Source: CAINVV01 sp037129695 (GTDB taxonomy: Bacteria > Bacteroidota > Bacteroidia > Bacteroidales > Prolixibacteraceae). Taken from it: 64,000 nt of DNA. Below are positions 9,109 to 18,462 of the stretch, one piece after another. Made by a program: the position numbers and the translations under genes. Every line of letters starts with the position of its first letter. The stretch's first letter is position 1. The DNA is taken from the NCBI GenBank assembly GCA_037129695.1, contig JBAXUL010000002.1:38209-102208 (forward strand). The letters are read 5' to 3'. The notes below the pieces were generated by a model. It did no database searches and had not been told where the DNA came from. It worked only from the letters and a program-made list of their open reading frames with translations.

Positions 9109-9537
9109 ATGGACCAACAACCAATACTTTCCCGAAAATCATTCATCAGGATTCTGACGACTGTGGGTACAGGATTTTTCCTGTGGATATGGTATCGTTT
9201 GAGTGACCATGAGACAAGCAAGGAAAACAGGGAAGAATTCAGGCACAAAGAGGATATTCCAATGGGTGTCAGTTTTTTTGGGAAGTACTACCTTTACCGG
9301 AAGGATGAGTCGGTACTCGCTTTTTCAACCATCTGCACCCATGCCGGATGCAGGATCGGTCCATCCAACAGCAGGACGCTGCAATGCAGTTGTCATGGTT
9401 CCAGGTTTGATGCTGCTACCGGAAAACCGTTGAAAGGTCCTGCCATCCATCCTTTGCAGGAACTGGATTGCCGGTTGGATAGCAATACGGGCCAGTGGAT
9501 CGTCCGATTACACCAGCGTAAAGAACAACAAGGATAA
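9109..9537 (+). CDS. Rieske [2Fe-2S] protein of a quinol oxidoreductase
   Basis: 142 aa from the ATG at 9109. An N-terminal membrane anchor (about residues 11-29) precedes a Rieske domain with C76-T-H78-A-G-C81 and C93-S-C95-H96-G-S. The predicted cluster ligands are C76, H78, C93 and H96; C81 and C95 are placed to form the disulfide typical of high-potential Rieske proteins of bc-type complexes. It is followed after 12 bases by a cytochrome b/multihaem c fusion, so the two genes probably encode one membrane quinol-oxidising complex. Confidence 0.9.
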   Translation: MDQQPILSRKSFIRILTTVGTGFFLWIWYRLSDHETSKENREEFRHKEDIPMGVSFFGKYYLYRKDESVLAFSTICTHAGCRIGPSNSRTLQCSCHGSRFDAATGKPLKGPAIHPLQELDCRLDSNTGQWIVRLHQRKEQQG

Positions 9538-9549
9538 CCCGGAATATCG

Positions 9550-12243
9550 ATGAGCTTGCACCAACTAAAAAAGTTTGTACAGTTTGATACGGCGGGCCGG
9601 ATAGCCGTCACTTCCCTTTTGCTTTGCGGCATTAGCGGAGTACTGCTTGCAATACCTTACGATATCTCAAGGGCTTATCAATCTATTTGTGAACTGCTCC
9701 TTTTCAATCCTTACGGTAGTTTTATCAGGAATTTCCACTATTGGAGTGCACAGTTGTTCTTTATCTCTGCCCTGCTGCATATTTATGATCACCTGAGTAA
9801 ATCAACCGAATCCAACATCAGAAGCCAACGTACCTGGTTTATTCTTTGCCTTGCAGCCGTCTTTTTGGGCTATGAAATGATTTCCGGTTTTATATTGAAG
9901 GGAGATGCTGCCGCACTGCAGGCCAGAAGGATACTGGCATCGCTGCTGGAGTCCGTTCCATTTTTTGGAAGATTGCTGAGTTCAGCTTTTACCGGAAATG
10001 AGGACCACTGGCAAGTGGTCTATGTCCAGCATTTAGCAACCGGTACAATCATCCTGATCATTGGAATTTACGAACATGTCAAAACGATCTGGCCCCGACT
10101 GAAAACCATGATGCCGGTTTTTGTGGGATTGTTGTTGCTCAGTTTGATTTATAGGGCGCCGTTGGGACTTTCTGACAGTACTTTGCTCAAGGGCCCCTGG
10201 TTTTTTCTGGGTGTTCAGGAAATGCTTCATTGGGTAAATTATCCGGTTTACATTGTTCTGTTGTTTCTTGTGTGCTTTCTCGTTTTTGTTTTCCTGCCGG
10301 GAATGAGCGGAAAAATCAGATCATGGGTCAAACGAGTATTTTTCGCAGGGGGGATGATGTATCTATTCGTGACGCTCGTTGTGTTTTTCTTCAGGGATGA
10401 AAACTGGACATGGAAGGATTCAGTTGGGAAATGGGTTTCAAATGAGCAGGTTGCAATTTTTGATCCCATTCATTTATTTGGACAAAAAAAGATTCTTTCC
10501 CTGCCCGAAAACGTTAAAACGGAAGGTTGCCTGGTTTGCCATGGCGCGATGAAAGGATTGTCTGACTCACACAATCCGGCTACTACAGGATGTTATGCCT
10601 GCCACCTGGGAGATCCCTTTTCGTCAGACAAACTGACTGCCCACAAGAATATGATTTTGATACCTGGAAACTTTTCAAACGTGAGGGAGACTTGCGGAAG
10701 CCAAAACTGTCACCGTGAAATTTCAGAAAGGCTGGCCGGCTCATTGATGACCACAGAAAGCGGCATCATTGCTGTGGATAAGTTTGTGTTTGGGGAAACA
10801 TCATCACTCAACGATACTTTTCATGTGAATCACCTTGGGCAATCTGCTGCGGATACGCATCTCAGGAATCTATGCGCAGGCTGTCATTTGGGAAAAGAAA
10901 AGAGTTCCACAGGCAATGCTGCCTGGCTTGAAAGAGGAGGAGGGTGCAACGCATGTCATCTCAGTTACAGCGATGAGGCCACAGCAAGCATGAAACGGAT
11001 GCAAACACGCTTCAATGGAAAATCGGAGGAGATTCATCCCGCCATCGATTTACAGGTTTCCAACGATCGTTGCAAGAGTTGTCACAGCCGTTCCGGACGA
11101 ATTTCTCTCAGTTATGAAGGCTGGAATGAAACTGCGCTGAAGCGTTCGGAGGTCAGAGATACCGTCCGGTTTAGGATTCTGCCGGATGATCGTGTGGTTG
11201 AATTCGTCCAGTCCGATATCCATCACCAAAAGGGTATGGCTTGCATTGACTGCCATGGATCGTATGAAATGATGGGAGATGGGACCCGATATGTCCATAA
11301 GGAAAATGCGGTGAAAATCCAGTGCATCGACTGCCATCCCTCGGGGAAACCCAATTCGACAGTTCTTGGGAAAGTTCCGGATAGGGAATCCCTGCTGATT
11401 GCTGGTCTGCGGAAGTTCGACTCAGGAAACCGGGTGGTCACGACATGGAAAGGTGGACTACCTTTGGTCAATACACGAGTTGATTCTCTGAGCCGTATCT
11501 TCCTGACGGATAAACTAACCGGCAGTATCCATTTGTCAAAACCCATGTTGCAGGTATGTAGTAAAGGGAAAGGGCACCAGCGGCTGAGTTGCGAGGCCTG
11601 CCATTCTGCCTGGGTTCCGCAATGCATTGGTTGTCATACTTCTTATGAGAAAAGCAGTCAGGGATTTGACTTACTGACAGGAAAGACGACTGCAGGTTCC
11701 TGGGTCGAATATGCAGGAAAGAGCTTTGCTGACCTGCCGGTTCTGGGAATCAATGAGGAGGCTGGGGGGAAAGTTGTAACCGCCATGCCGGGAATGATCA
11801 TGACCATCGATCAGGAATCTATGGCAAAGGGTCAAGAAAATCATTTTTTCAGGATGTATGCGCCGGCTTCCGGGCACACCACGCAAAGAATCGGCCGCAG
11901 TTGTAAATCATGCCACAATAATCCGCTGGCCATCGGTTACGGGCGGGGGGAGCTGAAATACATTCCGAACGGTGTCAATGGAGGGTGGGTATTTGAACCC
12001 CGGTTTGCGCAAAACGAAAACGATCAGCTCCCCGAAGATGCATGGACCGGTTTTTTAAAGGAAGCCAAAATGCCATGGTCCACCCGTTCCGGTTTACGGC
12101 CGTTTTCAGTAAAGGAGCAACTTCGGATTCTGGAAGTGGGTAGCTGCCTGACCTGTCATGAAGATCAATCCATCGTGATGGAGCGGGCTCTTGAGAATTT
12201 CGCACAGACACTGTCTGAAAGACCAATGAATTGTCGGAAATAA
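9550..12243 (+). CDS. cytochrome b fused to a multihaem cytochrome c (about 12 c-haem sites)
   Basis: 897 aa. Residues 1-200 are a cytochrome b6-type N-terminal domain with two His pairs: H63-x13-H77 and H161-x14-H176, the spacing of helices B and D that bind two b haems. More membrane segments follow up to about residue 300. The remaining part is periplasmic and carries eleven CxxCH motifs (CLVCH, CYACH, CAGCH, CNACH, CKSCH, CIDCH twice, CEACH, CIGCH, CKSCH, CLTCH) plus one CGSQNCH, a Cx4CH variant. Preceded by a Rieske gene, this resembles bc-type complexes whose cytochrome c1 is replaced by a large multihaem wire. The electron acceptor is unknown; extracellular or periplasmic sulfur or metal reduction are options (inference). 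Confidence 0.9.
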   Translation: MSLHQLKKFVQFDTAGRIAVTSLLLCGISGVLLAIPYDISRAYQSICELLLFNPYGSFIRNFHYWSAQLFFISALLHIYDHLSKSTESNIRSQRTWFILCLAAVFLGYEMISGFILKGDAAALQARRILASLLESVPFFGRLLSSAFTGNEDHWQVVYVQHLATGTIILIIGIYEHVKTIWPRLKTMMPVFVGLLLLSLIYRAPLGLSDSTLLKGPWFFLGVQEMLHWVNYPVYIVLLFLVCFLVFVFLPGMSGKIRSWVKRVFFAGGMMYLFVTLVVFFFRDENWTWKDSVGKWVSNEQVAIFDPIHLFGQKKILSLPENVKTEGCLVCHGAMKGLSDSHNPATTGCYACHLGDPFSSDKLTAHKNMILIPGNFSNVRETCGSQNCHREISERLAGSLMTTESGIIAVDKFVFGETSSLNDTFHVNHLGQSAADTHLRNLCAGCHLGKEKSSTGNAAWLERGGGCNACHLSYSDEATASMKRMQTRFNGKSEEIHPAIDLQVSNDRCKSCHSRSGRISLSYEGWNETALKRSEVRDTVRFRILPDDRVVEFVQSDIHHQKGMACIDCHGSYEMMGDGTRYVHKENAVKIQCIDCHPSGKPNSTVLGKVPDRESLLIAGLRKFDSGNRVVTTWKGGLPLVNTRVDSLSRIFLTDKLTGSIHLSKPMLQVCSKGKGHQRLSCEACHSAWVPQCIGCHTSYEKSSQGFDLLTGKTTAGSWVEYAGKSFADLPVLGINEEAGGKVVTAMPGMIMTIDQESMAKGQENHFFRMYAPASGHTTQRIGRSCKSCHNNPLAIGYGRGELKYIPNGVNGGWVFEPRFAQNENDQLPEDAWTGFLKEAKMPWSTRSGLRPFSVKEQLRILEVGSCLTCHEDQSIVMERALENFAQTLSERPMNCRK

Positions 12244-12540
12244 TCCGGCCCGCGGGTCTTGTCAATTCAATAGCCGTCCACCTTCCTAACCAGTTTATTT
12301 TTGGAAAAGATGATCAGTTGGCAGAGGCAAGGAATGTATATAAGTGGGAGAATCGGAAATCCAAAACAGGTTGTTTTCTAGGTCTGGAAAGGATGTCGAA
12401 AATCAAAATGGGAATAAGGTTATTGAATTGAATAACAAATAGATGCGTATTTGTGAATCATTGACTATTTTTCTTTGACCCTTGAAATTGGTTATTGGTT
12501 TGACTTGAAATTCTTGAATGTTTTTGGATCGGTAAAAAAA
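12244..12540. other. gene-free stretch of about 300 bases
   Basis: No supported ORF, hairpin or repeat was seen between the multihaem gene and the promoter of the regulator gene. Confidence 0.5.
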
Positions 12541-12548
12541 TATATTTG
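12541..12548 (+). promoter_or_regulatory. -7 promoter box of the first Crp/Fnr gene
   Basis: TATATTTG matches TAnnTTTG exactly, 63 bases before the ATG at 12612. A TTTG at 12523-12526 is closer than the usual -33 spacing. Confidence 0.4.
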
Positions 12549-12611
12549 CCTCGTAAAATTATCCGCTGAAACATCTAATTTTATGAGGTAAATTTTGATG
12601 CCCACTTTTTT

Positions 12612-13316
12612 ATGAACCGAACACCGGAATTAAAAGGAATAGCCCATTGCTCCATCTTCGACTTCGAAAAAAGTTGGTATGAGCTTTTAACTGATGCCGA
12701 AAAACTGCTCATTGACGAGCATTCTGTAAGCATCAATTTTAAGAAGGGGGAAACTGTATGTAAATTGGGTGCTTTCGCATCCCATATTTATTTTCTGGAA
12801 GAGGGTTTGGTAAAGGTTTATCTGGAGGAGAGGAATAACAATCTGATATTGACGTTGTCCACTAAAAACAGCCTGCTCGGTTTATCTTCTATTTATGACG
12901 GGAGCAATAAATTGCCCTATTCGATTGCCACCTATACCGATTCAAGGGTAAGAATGATTGATATAGAGATTTTCAGGCAGATACTCAAGCAGAACTCCGG
13001 GTTTTCTTATCGCATTATCAATCTGCTGAACGAAAGTACGGCCCAGATTTACGGTCGTTTTTTTTCTTTGACACAGAAACAATTGCAGGGACGTTTGGCT
13101 GATATCTTACTTTGTCTGGCCAACCGGATTTTCAAAGCCAATTCGTTTGACCTTCCGCTCACAAGGGCAGATATGGGTGACCTTACAGGCATGTCTACAG
13201 AAAGTGTGATACGGATGATGAAGGAATTTAAGAATGACGGCCTGATTGAAATGAGCAGCAAGAAGATTGAGTTGCTCGACATCAGCCGGTTGGAGCGGAT
13301 CAGCGAATTTGGTTGA
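12612..13316 (+). CDS. Crp/Fnr-family transcription regulator
   Basis: 234 aa. A cyclic-nucleotide-binding-type beta barrel (about residues 15-140) precedes a Crp helix-turn-helix (about 155-225) with recognition segment LTRADMGDLTGMSTESVIRMM. The N-terminal four-Cys pattern of oxygen-sensing FNR is absent, so a [4Fe-4S] sensor is unlikely. Its position beside the Rieske/multihaem operon and the polyferredoxin suggests control of respiratory or sulfur genes, but no target site can be assigned with confidence. A relative lies at 18757. Confidence 0.9.
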   Translation: MNRTPELKGIAHCSIFDFEKSWYELLTDAEKLLIDEHSVSINFKKGETVCKLGAFASHIYFLEEGLVKVYLEERNNNLILTLSTKNSLLGLSSIYDGSNKLPYSIATYTDSRVRMIDIEIFRQILKQNSGFSYRIINLLNESTAQIYGRFFSLTQKQLQGRLADILLCLANRIFKANSFDLPLTRADMGDLTGMSTESVIRMMKEFKNDGLIEMSSKKIELLDISRLERISEFG

Positions 13317-13356
13317 ACGACACGTTGATCCTGCTATTTTCCCTGAATAGTTACCG

Positions 13357-13860
13357 TTATACTTTGAACGTTAAACTTCCATTGGGACACGATGCCACAC
13401 ATTGCAAACATTTGGAACAGGTGTAACTGCTGCCCGGCTCCTCTAAATCGGGCTTGTAAAGACTGTATTTCTGAGGTTCCATGGCAACAATGTAACATTG
13501 CTTGTCACATTTTCCGCATTTGATACATGAATCCTCCTGAAGACGGATCCTAAACAGGGAAAACTTGTTGAGGTATCCGGAAAACCAGGCTATCGGACAT
13601 CCAACCTTATGGTATTGGTACATCTGCCTGATTTTCCCGTCCGGACTCATGCTCATCATGATTTCCATGATCAATCCCATCGGACAAACCCACCTGCAAA
13701 ATACTTTACCAAAGACGACACCAAGCAGTGTTCCCAAAAGAAGGGCATACCAAAGCGAGATATGAAGTTGGCTGAAGGCCAGATAGAGTGCAATGCCCAG
13801 TATCGCAAGGATATATACCCTGACATTCACCAATATTTTTAATTTATTTTTCATGGACAA
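13357..13860 (-). CDS. NapH/CcoG-type membrane polyferredoxin (4Fe-4S binding)
   Basis: 167 aa. Two N-terminal hydrophobic segments lead to the CRWVCPMGL motif typical of NapH/CcoG/RdxA-type proteins, then two [4Fe-4S] sites: CIKCGKCDKQC (about residue 120) and CSKCLQCVASCP (about residue 150). It likely passes electrons between the quinone pool and another redox partner. It may be the last gene of the minus-strand run from 18408, although a 246-base gap with repeats separates it from the flavoprotein upstream. Confidence 0.85.
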   Translation of the reverse strand: MSMKNKLKILVNVRVYILAILGIALYLAFSQLHISLWYALLLGTLLGVVFGKVFCRWVCPMGLIMEIMMSMSPDGKIRQMYQYHKVGCPIAWFSGYLNKFSLFRIRLQEDSCIKCGKCDKQCYIVAMEPQKYSLYKPDLEEPGSSYTCSKCLQCVASCPNGSLTFKV

Positions 13861-13935
13861 TTGGATACTAGATAATTGTAATATTTGAATGTCGTTAATT
13901 CTGATTCCCTTATTTTGAGAATTATGCCAAAAGTG

Positions 13936-14000
13936 TCGCGCAAAGAACGCAAAGTGACGTAAAGAGGGAAAAAATTGACTTTGTGTTTTCTGGCGGTCCT
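13936..14000. repeat. dispersed cgcaaag-type noncoding repeat, copy 1
   Basis: The segment has three close iterations of an ACGCAAAG-like word (cgcgcaaagaacgcaaag, then gacgtaaag), followed by a TGGCGG/CCTTGTG stretch. Similar text recurs at 28183-28262, 41396-41433 and 57938-57975, always between genes. Function unknown. Confidence 0.5.
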
Positions 14001-14106
14001 TGTGTGAAAACTATCTGGAATGGCGCAGCAAAGCGATTGAAAGCTTGCGGCACAATCTTGTACTCTCCACATTTATCAGGTGTACTTTGTGCCTTGCTTC
14101 AAATGA

Positions 14107-15273
14107 CTATAATCCGGGTATTCGGGGAAATTTGCCAAGTTTGGTCCATTTAGAATAAATTCCCCATCCTTTTTTCATCCAGTGACCAATCACCGGCATT
14201 GGTATGACGAAGGCTCTTTTGTCGTTTCTGAAAACAAAAGCAGCTCCATTGCCTGTGTCCATTACACAAAGAATGTTCAATTCATGCTGATACCCTTTTT
14301 TGACACCTGAAGCTGCTTCAGTTACAAGGATATTGTGCGCTGTATTTCTGCCCATCAGTTCGGCAATGTGCCCCTGTTTGGCGATCCACTCGGGACCTTC
14401 GATGGCGGCAATGTCACCTATTGCAAAAACATCCTGAAATCCATTGACCTGGCAATAATCGTCAATTTTGATGAATCCCGCTTCGGTCAAAGGAAGATCG
14501 CTTTGTTGAAGAACACTGTGACCTGAAGAAGCGGGGATAAATAGAATCAGATCAGCTTCAAGTTTGGAGTCATCCTCGAAAACCACAGCAGAGGGTTCAA
14601 ATTCTTTAATTTTCTTTCCAAATCTTTTTTCAATCCGATATTGATCAAACATTTTATTAAGCAAGGAGAGAGAGCTTTTGCCCATTCTTGCACCAGGCTC
14701 GTCCATGGGTGCAAAGAAAGTCAGTTCGAAATTTTCCCTGATCCTCCTTTTTTTCAGCAGATGATGGATGTTGAACATCAATTCAAAACCGGGTCCACCG
14801 CGAACAGCAGACTTATCTTTTGGATTGCCTCCAAAACCTACGGCTATTTTACCATGGCCTTTTTCAACCAGACGGTCCAGCCCATCTCTTATGGCTAAAG
14901 AAATTTCAGGCTTTCCGCAAATTGAAAGGGTATTTTCCACCCCTTTGTGCTTCATTTTGTCGGCGCCAAATGCGACCACCAAATAATCATAGCTCAACTC
15001 CTGGGTTTCACAAACAACAGTATGAGCATTGGCATGAATCTCCTTAACTTTGTCGATTACGAGATTAAATGGATATTCCTTGCGGATTTTTTCCAGTGGA
15101 ACCTTTACATCTTCAAATTCAGCATGGCGGACCGGTACCCAAATGGATATGGGATAGATATAGAGAAAATCACGATCAGAAACCAGTGTAACTTCAAATT
15201 TTCTGCTTTTCTGTAGTTCAATGGCTGTTTGAATCCCTGCAAAGCCACCACCAAGAATTAAGATTCGCTTCAT
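14107..15273 (-). CDS. FAD-dependent pyridine nucleotide-disulfide oxidoreductase (SQR/NDH-2-like)
   Basis: 388 aa from the ATG at 15273 (an ATG at 15309 would add 12 residues in front of the FAD-binding strand). RILILGGGFAGIQTA binds the FAD ADP moiety; a second nucleotide region includes IAVGFGGNP and DVFAIGDIAAI near the end. The family resembles sulfide:quinone oxidoreductases, and NILCVMDTG carries a Cys where SQR has its third Cys. The middle active-site Cys is absent (RGGPGFELMF). It may therefore be an NADH dehydrogenase-like or persulfide-related flavoenzyme rather than a working SQR. It starts 39 bases after the CoA-disulfide reductase fusion. Confidence 0.8.
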   Translation of the reverse strand: MKRILILGGGFAGIQTAIELQKSRKFEVTLVSDRDFLYIYPISIWVPVRHAEFEDVKVPLEKIRKEYPFNLVIDKVKEIHANAHTVVCETQELSYDYLVVAFGADKMKHKGVENTLSICGKPEISLAIRDGLDRLVEKGHGKIAVGFGGNPKDKSAVRGGPGFELMFNIHHLLKKRRIRENFELTFFAPMDEPGARMGKSSLSLLNKMFDQYRIEKRFGKKIKEFEPSAVVFEDDSKLEADLILFIPASSGHSVLQQSDLPLTEAGFIKIDDYCQVNGFQDVFAIGDIAAIEGPEWIAKQGHIAELMGRNTAHNILVTEAASGVKKGYQHELNILCVMDTGNGAAFVFRNDKRAFVIPMPVIGHWMKKGWGIYSKWTKLGKFPRIPGL

Positions 15274-15312
15274 GTATTTAATCGTATAAATGTTGTGTTT
15301 AATATTCAACCA

Positions 15313-17589
15313 TTATCTCCGGCTCATCATTTGGGCGATACCTCCACCATTTTTTACCTGGGTAAAACCCAGCTGCTGCAGTATTTTTTGGGCATAAGCA
15401 GATCGTGCTCCTGAAGCACAGTAAACCGTTATTTCTCTCGATTGATTGCCAAATTCGCTGATGCGCCTTTGCACTTCATCCACAGGAATATTGATGGCCC
15501 CGGGATAGGCACCTCCTAAAAATTCTGAAGGTGTGCGTACGTCAATGATTATTGGCTCTGCCGAAAAATTGGCTGCGGTTGGTTTTGGCTTTCGATTGGC
15601 CATCATGGTGGCAATTCCTCCTCCGTTCGACACATTCGTATAGCCTGTCTGCATCAGAAAACGCTGCGCATAGGCCGATCTGGCACCGGAGGCGCAATAA
15701 ACGACGATTTCACGTCCTGCATTGTTTCCCAGTTCTTCGTAGCGTTGCATCAAATCGTCCAGCGGAATGTTAATGGCATCAGGATATGCCCCTCCACGAA
15801 ACTCCTCGGGAGTGCGCACATCCACCACGATGGGCGAATTATTGTCAGCTTCCCTGGAAGTTTTTGCCTCCTCCCGGGTTGATGATTCATCTGTGAGTGA
15901 TTTAGGTTCAACGGGTAAAAGGTCTATTTGAATGTGTTTGAAGCCTGTCGTAAGGGCCTGCCGTTGCAAGGAAATATGTCCGCCTGAAATATTGGTAACA
16001 TCACTGAATCCCGCTCCGGCTAAGGTCCGTAGGGCCTGGTGTCCTTTTTTGCCAGTTTCGTCGTAAACAAATACAGGGATGCCTTTGGGAATTTTGTTCA
16101 TTTGTTGGGGTAACAATTCCAGAGGTATGTGTACAGAGCCTTTGATGTGACTTTTTTCATAGGAGAAAACGTCACGGACATCAATGAATACCGGATTTTT
16201 TCCTTCTATGTAATTATCAAGTTCTGAAACTGTTACGGATGGACTGAAGCCTGAAATTCTGTTTTCTGCGGTATAAGCGGCCATATTAATGGCATCGTTG
16301 GCAGTTCCTATAGGTGGAGAGTAGGCAAAATCGATATCTGCGATTTCACCGATGGTTAATTTGGCCGCTGTAGCGGTAGCAATCACATCCAGCCTTTTGT
16401 CGGCACCTTTGTATCCTGCAGTTTGCCCTCCCAAAATAATCCCGCTCTTGCGGTCATAAACCAATAATACGGTTACAGACTCAGCACCAGGATAATAGGA
16501 GGTGTGGTGCTCTTTGTGAACAACGACGGCATCTGCATCAATACCTGCCGCACGGGCTTGTTTCAGTGAAAAACCTGTGATGCCGGCCACAGCATCAAAC
16601 ACCCGAACCACTGAAGTACCAATGGATCCTTTGTAATGGTGATTTCCGCCAAGCGCGTTTTCAGCAGCGATTCTTCCCTGGCGGTTGGCGGGTCCGGCCA
16701 AAGGAATGCGCACTTTCTTTCCGTTGACACGATGTTCAATTTCAACCATATCCCCGGCAGCAAATATATCCGGATCAGATGTCTGCAACCTGGCATTGAC
16801 AAGCAATCCGCCGGCTTCACCAATTTCGAGTCCGGCATCTTTTGCCAGCTGAAGTGTCGGACGGACACCAATAGAAAGCAAAACCATATCGGCATCAAGG
16901 ATCTTTCCATTGTCAAGTTTGACTGATCGCGGCATAATCTGGGTAACCCCTGCGCCGGTGTGGATGCCTACTCCGAAGGAAAGTAGTTCCTTTTCGATAA
17001 ATCCGGCTGTTTCAGCCTCCATCAATGCCATAACATGTGGCATCATCTCAACTACGTTCACCTTCAACCCTCTTTTGACGAGCGCTTCCACCATTTCAAG
17101 TCCAATAAATCCGCCACCTACCACGACGGCATTTTTTGGTTTTTTTTCTTCGAGATGAAAGGATATTTTGTCCATATCCTCCAAAGTCCACAAGGTGAAA
17201 ACATGATCGTCATCTGAACCGGGAAGCGTTGGGGTGACCGGTCTGCCACCCTGGGCCAAAATCAGTTTCGTGTACTCAAACGTTTTCTGCTCGCCGCTTC
17301 GGGTATCAATGGCTTTTACCTTATGCGCAATCCTGTCAATGGAGGATACAATCGTATGGGTGTGAACTTCGACGCCGTATTGTTCGTTGAAACTCTCCGG
17401 GCTCTGAAGAATCAGTTTTGATCTGCTTTTGATGTCTCCGCCAATATAATAAGGCAAACCACAATTGGCGAATGAGATATCCGGTCCGGCTTCAAGCATG
17501 ATGATTTCGGATGTTGGGGAGATTCTGCGAACCTTAGCCGCGGCTGTCGCGCCTGCTGCGACTCCTCCAATGATTACAATCTTATCCAT
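15313..17589 (-). CDS. CoA-disulfide reductase fused to three rhodanese domains
   Basis: 758 aa. Residues 1-450 are a CoA-disulfide/polysulfide reductase: FAD motif IIGGVAAGATAA and the single redox Cys C43 in FANCGLPYYIGG. A rhodanese domain follows (about 465-560) whose active loop reads VYDETGKKG without Cys. Two nearly identical active rhodanese domains then occupy about 575-660 and 665-758, each with YCASGARSAYAQ; their Cys are C632 and C724. Known relatives usually carry one rhodanese domain, so this triple arrangement with a tandem duplication stands out. The expected role is persulfide or polysulfide reduction and sulfur transfer in the cytoplasm, in an operon with thioredoxin-fold proteins. 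Confidence 0.93.
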   Translation of the reverse strand: MDKIVIIGGVAAGATAAAKVRRISPTSEIIMLEAGPDISFANCGLPYYIGGDIKSRSKLILQSPESFNEQYGVEVHTHTIVSSIDRIAHKVKAIDTRSGEQKTFEYTKLILAQGGRPVTPTLPGSDDDHVFTLWTLEDMDKISFHLEEKKPKNAVVVGGGFIGLEMVEALVKRGLKVNVVEMMPHVMALMEAETAGFIEKELLSFGVGIHTGAGVTQIMPRSVKLDNGKILDADMVLLSIGVRPTLQLAKDAGLEIGEAGGLLVNARLQTSDPDIFAAGDMVEIEHRVNGKKVRIPLAGPANRQGRIAAENALGGNHHYKGSIGTSVVRVFDAVAGITGFSLKQARAAGIDADAVVVHKEHHTSYYPGAESVTVLLVYDRKSGIILGGQTAGYKGADKRLDVIATATAAKLTIGEIADIDFAYSPPIGTANDAINMAAYTAENRISGFSPSVTVSELDNYIEGKNPVFIDVRDVFSYEKSHIKGSVHIPLELLPQQMNKIPKGIPVFVYDETGKKGHQALRTLAGAGFSDVTNISGGHISLQRQALTTGFKHIQIDLLPVEPKSLTDESSTREEAKTSREADNNSPIVVDVRTPEEFRGGAYPDAINIPLDDLMQRYEELGNNAGREIVVYCASGARSAYAQRFLMQTGYTNVSNGGGIATMMANRKPKPTAANFSAEPIIIDVRTPSEFLGGAYPGAINIPVDEVQRRISEFGNQSREITVYCASGARSAYAQKILQQLGFTQVKNGGGIAQMMSRR

Positions 17590-17638
17590 AGGTGTAAAAT
17601 ATTCGATAAATAATTAAAATTCAATTGATTGAAAAGTG

Positions 17639-18055
17639 TTAAATTTTTGACATTTCTTTTAGAAGAAATTCTTTTGATTTAATACCAACGAACCGGTTGA
17701 TCTCTTTCCCGTTATTAAAAAGGATCATGGTTGGAATACTCCTGATATTGTATTTGGATGATACTGCTTTAGATATTTCAACATTGAGTTTTCCTACTGT
17801 CTTGTTTTCAGGAAGTTCATCCGCTACCTGATTCAATACCGGAGCCATCATTTTGCAGGGGGCACACCACGAAGCCCAAAAATCTACGAGAACCATTCCG
17901 TTTTTGATTTGCTGGTTGAAATTTTGGTCATTCAATTGCCTGATTTTTGTATGATCATCCACCAACGGCATGTTTTTCATTTTCCTGACCGACAGGATGG
18001 CATATGCGATAAAAATCAGCAATGCGGTAAAAATAAATAGAATCCAATTTGTCAT
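17639..18055 (-). CDS. membrane-anchored thioredoxin
   Basis: 138 aa. A hydrophobic anchor (about residues 3-22) precedes a thioredoxin domain with the active site W63-C64-A-P-C67 and the cis-Pro region RSIPTMILF. By the anchor topology (few charges before, Arg/Lys after) the domain could face the cytoplasm; orientation is uncertain. The start overlaps the upstream gene by 4 bases, and the next gene begins 49 bases downstream. It probably reduces persulfides or disulfides made by the CoA-disulfide reductase/rhodanese protein. Confidence 0.88.
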   Translation of the reverse strand: MTNWILFIFTALLIFIAYAILSVRKMKNMPLVDDHTKIRQLNDQNFNQQIKNGMVLVDFWASWCAPCKMMAPVLNQVADELPENKTVGKLNVEISKAVSSKYNIRSIPTMILFNNGKEINRFVGIKSKEFLLKEMSKI

Positions 18056-18408
18056 ATTTTTTCTTTTTTTAGAAATATTTCATTGATGGCACCGGCGATT
18101 GCTTCTTCGGATTGGATTCCTGAAAAGGCTTTCACTACCTGGCTTTTTTGAAGATAAAGAGTTAGTGGAGAAATGCTGTTTTGGATAAATTCAGGCATTT
18201 GTCTGATGTGAATTGATTCGGGGTTGTCATATTCCATGTCACAGAACTTCACGTGATGATTTTCCTGTGCCATTGATTCCGCTATCCTGTAAATCGTGAC
18301 ACTTTGCGGATCCATCCTACCGCAAACAATCAGTACATTTTCATTTTCTCTGGTCATTTTGTCCAGATCGGTGAAAGTTTCCAAGTGGATTAAGTTCGTG
18401 TACAACAT
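18052..18408 (-). CDS. thioredoxin-fold protein with a changed active site
   Basis: 118 aa from the ATG at 18408; an ATG at 18462 would add 18 residues but lies upstream of the promoter box. The segment NENVLIVCGRMDPQSVTIYRIAES resembles the thioredoxin beta-strand plus active-site helix with only one of the two Cys (CGRMDP). A second Cys is in VKFCDMEYD, and the C-terminal half keeps thioredoxin-like strands (PLTLYLQKSQVVKAFSG). It overlaps the thioredoxin gene by 4 bases. It may be a thioredoxin partner or a one-Cys reductase; no specific function can be given. Confidence 0.6.
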   Translation of the reverse strand: MLYTNLIHLETFTDLDKMTRENENVLIVCGRMDPQSVTIYRIAESMAQENHHVKFCDMEYDNPESIHIRQMPEFIQNSISPLTLYLQKSQVVKAFSGIQSEEAIAGAINEIFLKKEKI

Positions 18409-18435
18409 ATTTTGAACGGGTTTGTTTTGTAGGTG

Positions 18436-18462
18436 CAAAGTTAGGCATGCAAGATTAAGCAA
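18436..18462 (-). promoter_or_regulatory. promoter of the thioredoxin/CoA-disulfide reductase operon
   Basis: On the minus strand TTG (18460-18462), a 16-base spacer and TAACTTTG (18436-18443) match the Bacteroidota promoter. The -7 box ends 27 bases before the ATG at 18408. The gene-free stretch 18463-18756 beyond it shows nothing else I can name. Confidence 0.5.

Noticed and set aside
14107..15273. Second sulfide:quinone oxidoreductase
   Set aside because: The middle catalytic Cys position is Gly-Pro-Gly, so a working SQR is not supported; kept as an SQR/NDH-like flavoprotein.
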